From NCBI GenBank assembly GCA_905221605.1, contig CAJNDS010000056.1, forward strand, positions 179,001-243,000: a stretch of 64,000 nt of DNA, read 5' to 3'. The notes beneath the pieces are model-generated. The model did not search any database. It saw only the letters and a list, made by a program, of their open reading frames with translations, and was not told the DNA's origin. The stretch comes from Symbiodinium natans (Eukaryota > Sar > Dinophyceae > Suessiales > Symbiodiniaceae). Shown in pieces: positions 43,423-54,728 of this stretch. Each line of letters begins with the position of its first letter. Position 1 is the first letter of the stretch. Both the position numbers and the translations under genes were made by a program.

Positions 43423-46400
43423 CAACACAAGCATTGGATGTAGGGACTCCGCAACTCGTGCACGAGAAGAATGCTGAGGTGATGCTTGAGATAGCCAAGC
43501 AAGGGTCGCATTGGCTCCAAGCTGATAGCTAAGGTAAGTGCGCTTTAGCCATCCAGATTGGTTTCAAGTGGGGCTTGCGGGGCAAGCCTCACTATTCGTG
43601 CCTGTGCACGCCCACTGCAGTGGAGGATTTACTAGGCTCTCGCTGATTTTTCAAGTGAAGGCAGAACAAACACGCGGCTTGCGGACGAACACGCAACCTG
43701 CCCTGGCCCCTAAAAAAGGTTGAAGTTCAGCGGATTTTGGTGCAAGTCCTTTGGTGTTCAGGTAGCCAGCTCAAGGCGATCCAAGCCGAGATGCTCCTGG
43801 CTCAGCTGACGGGAGGGCCACGAAAAGCACAGCAGGTGTCAGATTTTCAGGGTTGCAGGGTAGCAAAGGAGGGTGGACACAGCAGCCTGAGGTCATGACT
43901 TCAAGGGTGGGGGTTTCGGGATTTGGAGTTCATGGACACCCCTCTGTCACAAGCAGAGATGCCGGAAATTCGTCGACTGGGTTGACCATCCACCCATACA
44001 GCACAAGCAACATTGAAGAAACTTATGTCAGTTCAAGCGTCATCAAGCGAATGTCCACAAGCTGAACCTTGCCATCCAGCCAGTATCCAGCCAACTGGGC
44101 ACACTCCAGCAAAAGCTTCGGGCAAATCTTAATGGTGAGAATTGGAGCGTGAGTGGGATGTACGGGTTGGTGAGCCAGGTACAAAGCTGAGTCCGAGTAC
44201 ATGGCATGCCTGGAGGCTGCACTGAAACCGCTGCTGTATCAGAACTGAGACTGCTAGACTGTGCCTGGAACCCCGTCGCCCCGCAGCCCACAACACTTCT
44301 CATCGCTGGTGATGAAGGGTTTAGCGTTTACGTAGGTTGCAGGATACTGAAACGTGCAGGGATCGAGCAGTTGGTGCTTCTGGGCCTGAGGGCATGAGGA
44401 GTCTAAAGTGTGGGGAATAGGTTGCGTTTGGGGCTTGAAGTTTGACCTTAAGACGTTCCCTGACGCCACCGTTGGAGTTGAACAAGTCCAAGCCCCTTGC
44501 GCTCGCCAAACAGGCGCAGCCGTCACTGGTGCACGTGATGAAGCCACTCCGACGCTTTTTGGGGGGGAATTCCAAGCTTTAACGATCGGGCTTACCGGGC
44601 TTCAGGACGTCAGCTTCTCGAAGCAGAGATCATCGAAGTCTTCGAGTCCCGCCCATCCTCGCACATCCTCTAGTGTTGGCATGAGGGTCCAGAAGGCAGT
44701 TTCGACAGCCTCCCGCATCCTGTCAGCAAGGTCAGTGAAGAGGGTATTTCGGCAGGTCTTCATGTATACGCTCAGCCTGACACCAAAATAAAAACGGTCG
44801 TGTGAAGGCTTGTGAAGACATTCAGGGCCCACGGAGGGTCTTTGAGTTCTTCCAACCGTCGAGGCTTAGGGCTCAGCTCTCAACAATCTCGAGTCCCAAA
44901 GAGGGTCCAAGGTGTAAACATGTGTAAACACAAGGAAGCTGCAATGTTTCGATGAAGGAGAGGAACTGTGAATTTTGATTCTGGAGGTTGATGCCTCGGA
45001 GTCTTTGAGCACTCCCCAAAGCACTTGGAAGTGTCTCTTCTCAAGGTACCGATGCACTAGAGTGCCGATGCGTCCATGTTCTGCTTTCCTAAAACCGCAT
45101 CGTAGGCTCCCAAACCTCCAAGCCCTTTAAATAAACCTGACCTGTTTTGCATTCCACCCCTTCGCCAGGCAAAAGTAACCGTGACAGCAGTTGGCGGATG
45201 CCGTTGATTCGCGCGCGCGGCGCAAAACTGAGCACAACTTAATGCCCCGCACTGGTTGGAGAGCATGCATTTCAGTGAAGGACCACGCCAAAGGCGAAAC
45301 TAACCCAAAACACGCAAACCCTCACTCTCCAAAGTGCAGGCTGCAATGGAATCTGCGGAGGGGCTGAAGGAGTTTACAACTGCCCAATGATCCCAATGGC
45401 TCTCTCGCCCCAACTTGCACGGACTCGTAAACGCCAGATTATGCACACCATTTGAGTAATGATAATGCACGAGTTTGCACTTTGCAGTCTCAGAGTTGAG
45501 GTTCAGGCTTAGGGTTCGTTTCGTTGCTGAGGTTTGGATGTTTTACAGGGCTGGCTTGTCCGGATCAGCATCCTTACTTGCTGCTGACTGTTTCTGTATT
45601 GGTTTCACCTGGTTTTGATTGGAGTTGCACAGGTTCGTCTATCCCGAAGCCCTCGGCATGCCAACTTTCGGCTCAAAGCGGATGTCCCCAAGTCTGAAGC
45701 CGTCGAGGGACGCTTCGGGCTGGACATACGCTGGGGCTCCTGGGCGTTTTTGGAGTCATTGGGATGGCTTTCCGGGTGTTTTCAGGAGGCTTGGAGTTCC
45801 GCACCTTGGGGGCTCAAGGCTGGATTCTGACCCAGAAGTGCGATGCCCTTGGCTGCATCGGTGGGCCAGGAATACCTCTGGAGGGTTTGCAGTTCGCTGC
45901 TGAAGGGCATTTCGGGCTTGTGGCCGAAATACTGCGTAAGTTCCACGGCTTGCTCGGTACGCAGAACTCAATAAGGTTCTTTGGAGCCACCTTATTTTCT
46001 CAACCTAGATGCGACCCTCTGACCAAGAATCCTCAACCCCAAGAACTCCTGATGCTATGATGCTTGGCACTTCTATTCAGAGGTATGGTACGCTTGCTTC
46101 AAACGCACCTGAAAGACAACAGCTGGAATGCTGAGCTTTCAGAGCCCCCACGCTCTGGTTGCCTCCGTGGCTGCCGACATCCTGAACTGAAGCACCTCTG
46201 AACCTAGAAATTCGACGCGAAGACCTCAAGCCCAAGCCTCGCGCTACCCAGGGCGCAGTTGTTTGCCAACTCCACAGCCGCAGCCCTACGCTCTGCTGGG
46301 ATGAGCAGCATTTTTGGATAGGCAGAGAGGTGAAAAGCTGTAGGGCTTTTCCGCAGCCTTCGCGGAGTGATCAGGGCTTGGGGTTCAGATGCCTGAGGGT

Positions 46401-49400
46401 TCGTCAGGGTTATCTCGGGCGCAGACTACGCTGGGGCTTGCCATTGACATGGACGTTTCCATTCGAGATGCTTTCCGTATAGCTTCGTGGAGGGATTGAA
46501 GCGGCCCAGCCAGGTGTACTTTGAACATCTCGCTGGCCACGAGTCCGGCGAGACTCGATGAAATGCAGCCTATTTTTGCACAGCCGGCATATGTTTAACC
46601 TTTTGGGACGAAAGAAAAAGACCAAGCAAAGCTCCTGCGAGAAAGCCACTCGCCAGGAGCTCTCCCTTGCGAACCTGCTGCCTCCGGTGCCGGGGCCCCA
46701 GTTGAGGGGGCCCAGGCGGCCAAGCTTGGCGCTTGCTATGAGTACTACATAATTACTAGAATAAAAGGCTTCGGAGCCTCATTCTGAGCCCCTTGGACCT
46801 CTGACAGGGACGATGTGTTTCACATGGCACCGTCTGTCGAGGCTAGGACGATGGGTGTTTATCCGAGAAGGAGCTCATGCTCCAGGGGAGGTTGGATGCC
46901 CTTAGGGTTAGGGCATAGATCGTGTGAAGGGTCGAGGGTTTCTTGCTGGTGTTGAATTTCGAAGTGACGAGCTGCAGCATCGATTCCTCCGTCATGCCTC
47001 TGGGGCCAGAAGCACCTCTTGGACCCGGCTTCGTCCCCCAAGATGACACGAAGACTACGAAAACCCAGGACTGTGCTGACGATGGTGTCGGGCGTTTGGT
47101 CCATCTACCTCTTACTGCCACGGAGCTGCATCAAGCCCTGTTTCTGCTGACTGACGCAATGTGGGCACGGAGGAAAGAGGACAGCGAACCCGAGCCGTCT
47201 AAATGTCGATTTTCGGACCCAAACACCAAAGAGCCCTACATCCGCTTGAGCCCTGAACTCGGTCACGCGCACCTGCACTTGCCGCAACGGATGATAAAGT
47301 GCAGAATCAACCATCCCAAGCTCCAAGTCCCAGACATCCCAAACGCCACAGGCTTTCCTGAGCCATCGCAGCGCCCAAAAAGCCCTGAGAACTGAACCCT
47401 GCAAGCTGCAACCAACAGTGCTAACCAGGGGGGCCCCTGAGCTCGAAACCCCCAAAGACCCGAGAGGCATGTCTTACCGCAGCTGCAGCTGGATATGCCG
47501 CCCGAACACGTCGACTCAGAGGCACCTCGTTGCTGCGCCTTTTGGTCGCCTGGTCGTTCTTGGGGGTAGAGGAGGGGGGTTTGTACCAAAGGGCTAACTG
47601 GATCTCAGTTGCGGGGTTTTGATCGGGGCTGCATGAAAAGCGACGGGGGTGGGGGGGGGGGGGTTGGGGTCCCTTGCTTTCGCGTCGTCTGATGCCCTGC
47701 TCTCTTGTGAGCACGGGCGCCAAACTATCCTGAACCTCATGACAGGTCTTCTGCAACCCGACCCTGCGACATCCTGAAGCCACTTTTGGTCTCAATGTCC
47801 GAAGCTGCTTCACTCCCACGGAGGTGGCATTGCGCGGCTGGGTGCATGGCCTTGTCTCTCAGGCTGGGGCGCAAGAGGGGGCAAGAAACAGATTTTGGAG
47901 TCGGTGATGGTCACTTGGTCACTTGGCGCTTAAGGCCTCAAGGTGTACCTGAAGTTTGAAACAGTGAATGCATGAAGCGTTGAGATGGCGTGAGCCGTGA
48001 GCCCCCGAAACCCTTTAGATCTAGCTGATGGCTTTGAATTGGTCGCCGAAAACTGCGGGGACAAACACTAAAACCAGTCCTAGACAGGAGCTCCTTACGA
48101 TTCTGGGCTCCTGGGAGGGGCTTCTGACAATACTCTTGCGCAGCTCGTGTGTTGGAGGTGCTTGAAAGTATAAAAGTATGTAGGATATCAGAGGATCAGC
48201 AAGACATGAGTCCTGATGGTTTCGCGAGTGGGGAGTGGGGAGTAGAATTGCTGGGCAGGTGCTGGCGGGACTGCTGATGGTTTGCTTCGCCAGGCCATTT
48301 CCGGTTCAGCGGGTGCGCTTAACTGCGGGCTCAGCTCCCAGCAATCTAAGTAAGCTGAGGACGCCCCGATTCCGAACCCCAAACTCTAAACATAAACATT
48401 GATGTTCGGTCCTGCGTACCTTTACCCTGTTTGCTGGCCCGAAGCCCTCCCAGAACGTCACTTGATCCTGTCTGGTGGTCAGGGCCTCTCTAACCACGCC
48501 CGGGACGGTGCCAGAGGACCCACCAGGGGGGGGGGGGAGGAAAGGGTCCCGAACCCGGTTGACTCCACAGACCCTTTTCCGAGAGTGCAGGTCCTACGGC
48601 TTTTGGGATGGTGTGGTTTGCATATGTAAGTTATATAAGATCCCACCCCGCACCAGAGGTACGGATTCAACCGAAAAGCTATGCAAAGAGCACTGGCTAC
48701 TAAACCACATCACATCGCCACGTAAAGCTGTCCTCCCCACCATGCGAGGCAGGAAGAAATCTTGAACTGCTGTGAATATTTTATGCCTAGAGCCTGGAGC
48801 CATTTTGAGCGTGACTTGTTCAGACTCCCAAAAGTCTTTCCAAACCATGGCGGAAAGCGAGGTTCAAGGCTTCCCCAGATCCCACCTCCTGGTCACAGGC
48901 CGTCGAGTGGCGATTGGGCGCCTTTAAGGACGCCGTGCCGTGGGTTGGGGGAAGGGTGGGAGGACAGGCCAAAGGGATGCAACCAGTTGCGACAAAATGC
49001 GTTGGCGAACGCATGCTCACGAGATCAGCCGATACGCTTGGTGATTGCGGAGGTCGACATCAGGAATGTAGTTCGCCCGTTTGAGGAAGGGACGGCACTT
49101 TACCGGCTAGGCGTGGCAGGTAGAAGGGACTTGGGAGAATTGGCAAGCTAAGCCCTGAGTGGCATTGGAAGTGGCCCCAAAGTTTGCGACGCGCTCATAG
49201 TAGCTTTGTAGTTTGTCCGGCGTCATGGAAGCAAGCCGAATGACGAATCCGAGAAAAGTTGGTGTGGCTGTCTCCGTGTTTTTGTTGTTGCATGGGGCGG
49301 GCGGGGGCTGGGCCGCATCTCACAGACGGACGCGGGGGGCGGGGGCGGGATTTTGTTGCCAGTCGATTGGGCAAAGTGCACACTCACCAAAGTACCATCT

Positions 49401-51188
49401 TCCATCCCAACTGGGATTGCCTTGGACAACTGAGCGCGAGGCCCGGTGCCAGACCGAACGCCTGTTTGTGAGAGACCCGTCTTTTCTGGCCTTCCAACAG
49501 GAGAAGTGGTATTCTCGCTTTTGTGTCAATCGTTCACAGTCCTTGCACTCGGATTTCGGGCCTTTTTGTGTGTGGGAAAAAGTAGAGGCTGGGTGGGAAG
49601 GCTGGGAATGAACCTAAGACAACAGTGTACTACTCTCGCGCATGTAGCAGCTGTTGCTTCTTCCAGAGTTTGATCCTAGATTCCTATATGCTGAGTGTGC
49701 AGCCCCTGGCCTATGTCTACGTTCTCAAGTTCACAGGACCCAAACATGACCACAGAGGCCGGGCGATCCCATCATGTTTTTTCTGTAAATCCGATTCCGT
49801 GTAGGTAGCTTGACAGCAATGTCATGTTTGACCGCACTGCCAGTGAGATGGTGAGATAGCATATCAAGGGTTGTGGCGTATGACTTTGGCAGGGTGACTT
49901 TCCTGAACTGCAGGCTTCGAAGTTGCTTCTTGCTTTACGTCATCCCTAAGCCTGCTTACGTTTAGGACCCCGAGCCGCATTGGACCCTTACCAAACCTAC
50001 AACATCCTACAATGCACAACCAAGCCGGAGGCAAAGCAGGCTCGGCCCCAGCACCAGTCATGATGAATAGGATGCAGTTGACGGCGAAAGGCTTGCGCCC
50101 GTTTGGGGCTTGAGAACACAAGAGCTGGTAACACGGACGTTATCATCGTGCAGGCATGGATGCTCTGGCCATTCGCACGCTGGTAACACGACGCTCCCCG
50201 AGCACTTGACGCACGTGGAGCCAAGAGTCTGGGTGTTCAGGGTGTAGCAGTAGACCGAAACCACCTGAAATCCCTGAATTCTCCCAAGTCTTGAGAACAA
50301 GCTTCAGCCAGCAAACCCCCGACAATTGGCACCGCTTAGCTCCGGCAGGTGAAAGGCACCGGGGAGAGACGAAGGTGTAAGCACTGCCTTATCTACAAGC
50401 CAGACAGGTGGGAACAGTCAGTGTTGGTTGTAGCTCCCACCTGCCTTCTGAAATCTTTGCTCGTTAAAGCGTTTTGATTTTCAGGGTGCTTTGAGCCTTT
50501 TAGATTTCAGTGTTGCTGAGGCTTTGAGTTTCGAAAGGCTGAAAACCCTAAACCCTAAACAAATGCCTGTCGGTATGGACTTTGGGCAGCAGCGTGGGTA
50601 CATGCGGGCAGAGTTGTCGGGCAGAATTGGCATCTACAGCAGGGCGCCAGCAACCGCAGTGAGAACACCTGGAGTTGCATTTTCCGAAGGTGGGAACAGA
50701 CAAGGGGTGGGAATCAGCAAAACAACGAGATGAAAACGCAAGGAACAGTGGAACAGAGAATGGCCAAGCAATCGAAATCAAATACATAGGACACGATGAC
50801 AGCTGCCAAACTTCACTGTTAAAGTGCGGTCCACTGTTGTGTTTTGTGAAGGCTTTCTTCCCATGTTGTCGACGAATTGTTGTTCCTGTTTTCGTGCGCG
50901 GCTCTCGCTTGGCTTCATTTGGGTTGCCACCGAATTGTTCCAGTGGTTTCCAAGCCAAGCTTGTTGGTGGGCAGCATGTCCTTGTACTTGACTGCCCCAT
51001 ATTGGTCCAAGAAGCCCCTGCATAAACGCGGGCTGACTGCATGATTCGTATGCCCCGTATTCTGACTGTTAGTTTTTTTCGGGCTTGTGGAAGCTGTTGG
51101 TAGGAGTTGATGTGCAATGAGACACGGGCGTTGTCAAACTTGAGTCGCATGGCGGTTGATCCGGGGCATTCGGATTTGAGGGCATCTT
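43423..51188. other. No recognised gene
   Basis: About 7.8 kb without family motifs. Exons for the first two membrane segments and the first Cys pair of the DHHC gene should lie towards its end, but I could not place them. Open frames near 46.94-47.40 kb (+) are long but nondescript. Confidence 0.45.
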
Positions 51189-51244
51189 ATGCCTCCTGCA
51201 CACACAAGGTGTCACCACTGTCGAATATGCCGGTGCTGCATCTT
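51189..51244 (+). CDS. DHHC enzyme exon a
   Basis: Encodes RCHHCRICRCCI plus TT, the HC-x2-C-x2-C part of the zinc-binding domain. GA donor. The start is uncertain; AAG before 51209 is the acceptor that best fits dinoflagellate rules. Confidence 0.8.
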
Positions 51245-54200
51245 GATGCTCAGCCGCAGGTGGTGTTTGGACGGTCCTGAATCCTGCCTTGCAGTCCTTA
51301 CTTTCACCACTCCACCTCCTTTCCTTGTGGTTCCTGACTGCTCCCCCAAATGCCCGCCCTTGAGCCCAGGAAGATGGATCACCACTGTCCGTGGATCATG
51401 AACTGCGTAGGCTTCAGGACTGCCTCTGAAACAGGGTTTACGAAGAAAACCTTTCAAGAGCCTCACGCCACTTGTTGCGGCGGCTGCTGCGGGCGGATCG
51501 TCATCGGCTTGCGCAGTTGCATCTCTTGTTTGGGATTCCCTTCCTGCCTGCATCTCACGACCGCCTGATCATTGGGTTCTTTCGGCGACAAGAGTTGCCC
51601 ACACACGGCCACACATGAAAGGCAAACTGAACCACAGCCGGAGGCGCATGTTGAACAACCTATTCGACCTCCAAAGTCTGAAGCCGACCCTGAAAGAAGA
51701 AAGTCTGATGTTGTACTTTTGGCTTTGCACAGAAACTAGAATTCTAAGATGCCAGTTTCATCTCATGCGACCCCAAATGCAGTTCCATGAAGGACTTTGT
51801 TGCAGTCCTACAACAGTAATGTCTTTCCCTTGCCCCCGCAGTCATAATAAGACTCTTGGAATTGTCGGAGCTGTCTTTAGAAGCAGGGTGCATGCGTGTC
51901 GAGGCTCCTATGAGGCTTGCGGCTGCGCAACTCCCCCTGGCCAGGAACCACAAGTACTTCTCCTTGCTGGTCCTGTATTCTCTCTTGAGCGCCTGGGCGA
52001 GACCTAGAGGGATTTAAAGAGGCTGAGGTAAACAGGTGTGGTAAAAACATCCGCACGAAAAGCTGGACCTTAAAACTAAAACCATCATGGTAATCATCGA
52101 CCGGGTTCGCAGTTCAAGGCGGATTGCAGGCACACATCAATGGGAAACCCACAGTTCGAGCTCCGGGGCGACCTGAATCTTCCCAAAATAAATGGAAGGT
52201 CGACCGTGAACATGCTCGCCGGCTATCACCCCTGCCCAAACACGAGAGTCTCCATGGGTTCAGGGTTGGATTGCTCCCAGGTTGCATCTTTATCGGCAGC
52301 ACCACCCTGGAGACGATCTTCCAGTCAGTGCACAAGGAGATGGCAAATTTCAAGCCCGAAGTGGCCTGGAGGGCATCGGGGCATGGGTCCTTCTTGCAGG
52401 TTTGTGCTGTCTTTGTAGCTTTGTCGTGTGGAGTTCTGAAGAATGTAGGGATTGTTCAGGTGGAGGATTCAAGCTTTGTTGAAGCCCCTCCTGATCACCC
52501 CTATGAGAAAGGGGCCGATCAACAAAGCACACAGATCAACAACATTCCGCACAAAAAGAGTTCATCCACACCTGTGTGCCTGCAGTTGCTGTTGCTGCTT
52601 CTGACTGTGTCTGATTGCTTCTACAGTGCTGCCCGCCCAAGCCCACAGCAAGGTTGAACCAGCATTGCCCATTTAGGTGTATGGACCCCCCTGACTATGG
52701 GCATCCAGCCCAAGCTTTAGCCCAATCTCCTGATCGCAATTCTATACCCCAATCCCAGCATCTGCAGATTCAGACCTCACCGACCTCATCCTCATCCGGC
52801 TTTGTCTGGCTGCGGTGAATATCTCATACTGGGATCAGCTATATTCTTCTGTTGCCTTTAGCTACCTCGGAGCTGGTGAAACCCCATATCGTCATAGAAA
52901 TCCAAAGTCTGTGAGTTGGCCCCTGCTTGTGGGTCGTCTTGCTTGCCTTTCCAGATTGTGCGCGCCGAGTATCTGGTCGATGCACTCGTCGAGACTGGTC
53001 TTCATTGCGAAGTAGCTTCACATCACTCGCGCCGACATTGCCTCACGAGAGCGCTAGTCCTGTCTAAGATCTGTGCAGCATCCAGGTAGATCACTCCCAA
53101 CACGACAAGCACATAGACAGTGATCAAATTCTGTCACCCACCGCAAGCAACCTATGCGCAGCCTTCCGTATCATCTATCTTCTGTTACGGTAACCTCCCG
53201 AAAGATGCAACATCACTATCCTCACGCCCCAAGAGGGTTACTAAGGGCAATCCCGGCCCTAATCGTCCTTAACCATGTTCCAACCTTATAGAGTTTACTG
53301 TACAGTAGAAGATGAATCGCACCATTGTTCTACCGACGAGTAGAGGACATGCCGATCTCGCACCGCTTCTTGCTGATGCTGTGCTTTGTGACAACCGGCT
53401 TCATGGGCATCTCCGGCTGTGGTTTCTGTGAGCTGGAAGGGGATCTCGGGCCTGAAGGTGGTTTCGGCCCGTGGGCTCTTCAGATTCGAAGCAAGAGTCG
53501 CTGCAGCAAGTGCCGGCTTGCAGTTCAGGGCTGGGAATGACTGTCATAACTCAGCCAGAGCCTAAATGGACCGAATGGCTATGGCGGGCCCGATGCCAGG
53601 ATGCTTGCTGACAGCCTTCACAGGCTTCCACGTCATGCTGATGATGCGGGGTCTTACGCCCCTCCCTCAGGCGTCTATGTCTTTGTAAATGAGCAAAAAG
53701 GTTGTGCCGTGCCCACTTACAACCCACAACCTTGACCATTTTTGAAGGCTTTTTTGGCCACAACCTTGGGTCAATAATTGCTTCTTGACTCTCAGCACAT
53801 TTGACCCAAACGGCCCTAAGGCTCAGGATTGCGTTGGCAGATGGGTAGATTTTTAGGTGTATCCGCAACTAGTAGGCCCCTCGCATCACTGGTCAGCAAG
53901 GACACCCCAGCACGCAGAGCCTTGTCTCTAAACATAGTCCTGCTGGTCTTTGTAGCATACCTGCCTGCATGTATGTGTGTATACACACAATATGTGTGTA
54001 CATATGTGTCATGCGTACACAACCGCTTTTGCCCGCGGTGCAAACGGAAAACGACTGCAAAGAGCAGCGTCAACAGCGATAGGAAATGTGAGAATGCGTT
54101 CAGGAGTTGAGCATTGAGATGCAGAGCGTTGTTGCATTGACTGAGGACCATCGAGTTCTGCGAGAAGCAGAACTCAATAGCCAGCCCCCACGCTGGCAAA

Positions 54201-54728
54201 GGCTCCAAGTGCTCCCCTGCAGTTACAGCTGGGCTCACGGTCTCAAAAAACCTTCAGTACTTAAAACAATCAACACATTCTTCCTCATATGGGTAATATG
54301 GGGACTACTGTTCTTATTTTTTCATGTGTTGGGCGTTCTTAAGCAAATAGCAGTCCATTCCAGCCATGCAACGGTTTGTATATCTAAGCAGCGATTGATC
54401 ATGCAGGCCTCTCGCCCAGAATCCTCAAAGGAGCCAAACATCTCCATGTCTTCCCGTCCATGTCTTCCCGGGAACCCCCCCGTCGTTTCGACAATTCTTC
54501 ACCGGTGTATCCAGCGGGTCCGGGGAGGCTTCGTATCCCCTCAAGCATATGCAGGGGCAAGCTAGCGTCAGGTACGATTACGGCCCGTATCACAATCTGA
54601 AGGCAGCGAAGCAGAGCTTGCTCAAGAATGTGGGTCATTTCTTCGGTGTCCTGTTGCTGATGCGGGTTCCCGCTGAGGAAGAAGAAGTACTAAACCCCCA
54701 AGCCCTGAGCCGCAGTCTAACGCCTTGA
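51189..54728 (+). CDS. DHHC protein S-acyltransferase (palmitoyltransferase), 8 exons found (5' incomplete)
   Basis: Membrane enzyme that moves a fatty acyl group to Cys residues of other proteins by way of an acyl intermediate on the DHHC Cys. Spliced exons give RCHHCRICRCCIL joined to KMDHHCPWIMNCVGF, then RNHKYF leading a hydrophobic segment (SLLVLYSLLSAWA), a loop, a second segment (FLLMLCFVTTGFMGISGC) joined to GFHVMLMMRGLT, then TIEFCEK (the TTxE motif once Thr is completed) and YDYGPYHN. This order (zinc-binding Cys/His domain, DHHC, two membrane helices, TTxE, aromatic-Asn motif) is that of the family. Introns start with GA, GA, GA, GT, GT, GC, GC and all end in AG followed by G. The first two membrane helices and the first Cys pair lie upstream, not found. 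Likely sits in Golgi, ER or plasma membrane. Confidence 0.9.
51370..51417 (+). CDS. DHHC enzyme exon b, catalytic motif
   Basis: Completes Leu and encodes KMDHHCPWIMNCVGF, giving CILKMDHHC at the join, the family's exact spacing. Acceptor CCCAG before G; GA donor. Confidence 0.95.
51945..52000 (+). CDS. DHHC enzyme exon c
   Basis: Completes Arg and encodes NHKYFSLLVLYSLLSAWA, the N-x3-F motif running into membrane helix 3. Acceptor GGCCAG before G; GA donor. Confidence 0.9.
52281..52399 (+). CDS. DHHC enzyme exon d
   Basis: Completes Ser and encodes CIFIGSTTLETIFQSVHKEM and a polar loop. Acceptor TCCCAG before G; GT donor after CAG. Phase fits on both sides. Confidence 0.75.
53346..53421 (+). 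CDS. DHHC enzyme exon e, membrane helix 4
   Basis: Encodes DMPISHRFLLMLCFVTTGFM then GISGC plus G. Acceptor TAGAG before GAC; GT donor. Confidence 0.85.
53624..53657 (+). CDS. DHHC enzyme exon f
   Basis: Completes Gly and encodes FHVMLMMRGL plus AC, matching GFHxxLxxRGxT of the family. Acceptor TCACAG before G; GC donor. Confidence 0.88.
54146..54166 (+). CDS. DHHC enzyme exon g, TTxE motif
   Basis: A 21-nt exon: completes Thr, then TIEFCE plus AA. Acceptor CTGAG before G; GC donor. GA donors two bases earlier or later codon-wise are possible. Confidence 0.82.
54572..54728 (+). CDS. DHHC enzyme exon h
   Basis: Completes Lys, then YDYGPYHNLKAAKQSLLKNV, HFFGVLLLMRVP and an acidic tail. The Y-D-x-G-x3-N pattern follows TTxE in this family. 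Acceptor GTCAG before G. Open to TGA at 54726; a GT donor in the acidic tail would leave further exons downstream. Confidence 0.75.

Noticed and set aside
40667-43498. Several ORFs of 100-218 codons on both strands
   Set aside because: They are translations of the satellite array and homopolymer ends of the mobile element.
48788-48800. AGCCATTTTG, matching the middle of the dinoflagellate spliced leader
   Set aside because: The GCTCAAG end does not follow and no gene start lies nearby.
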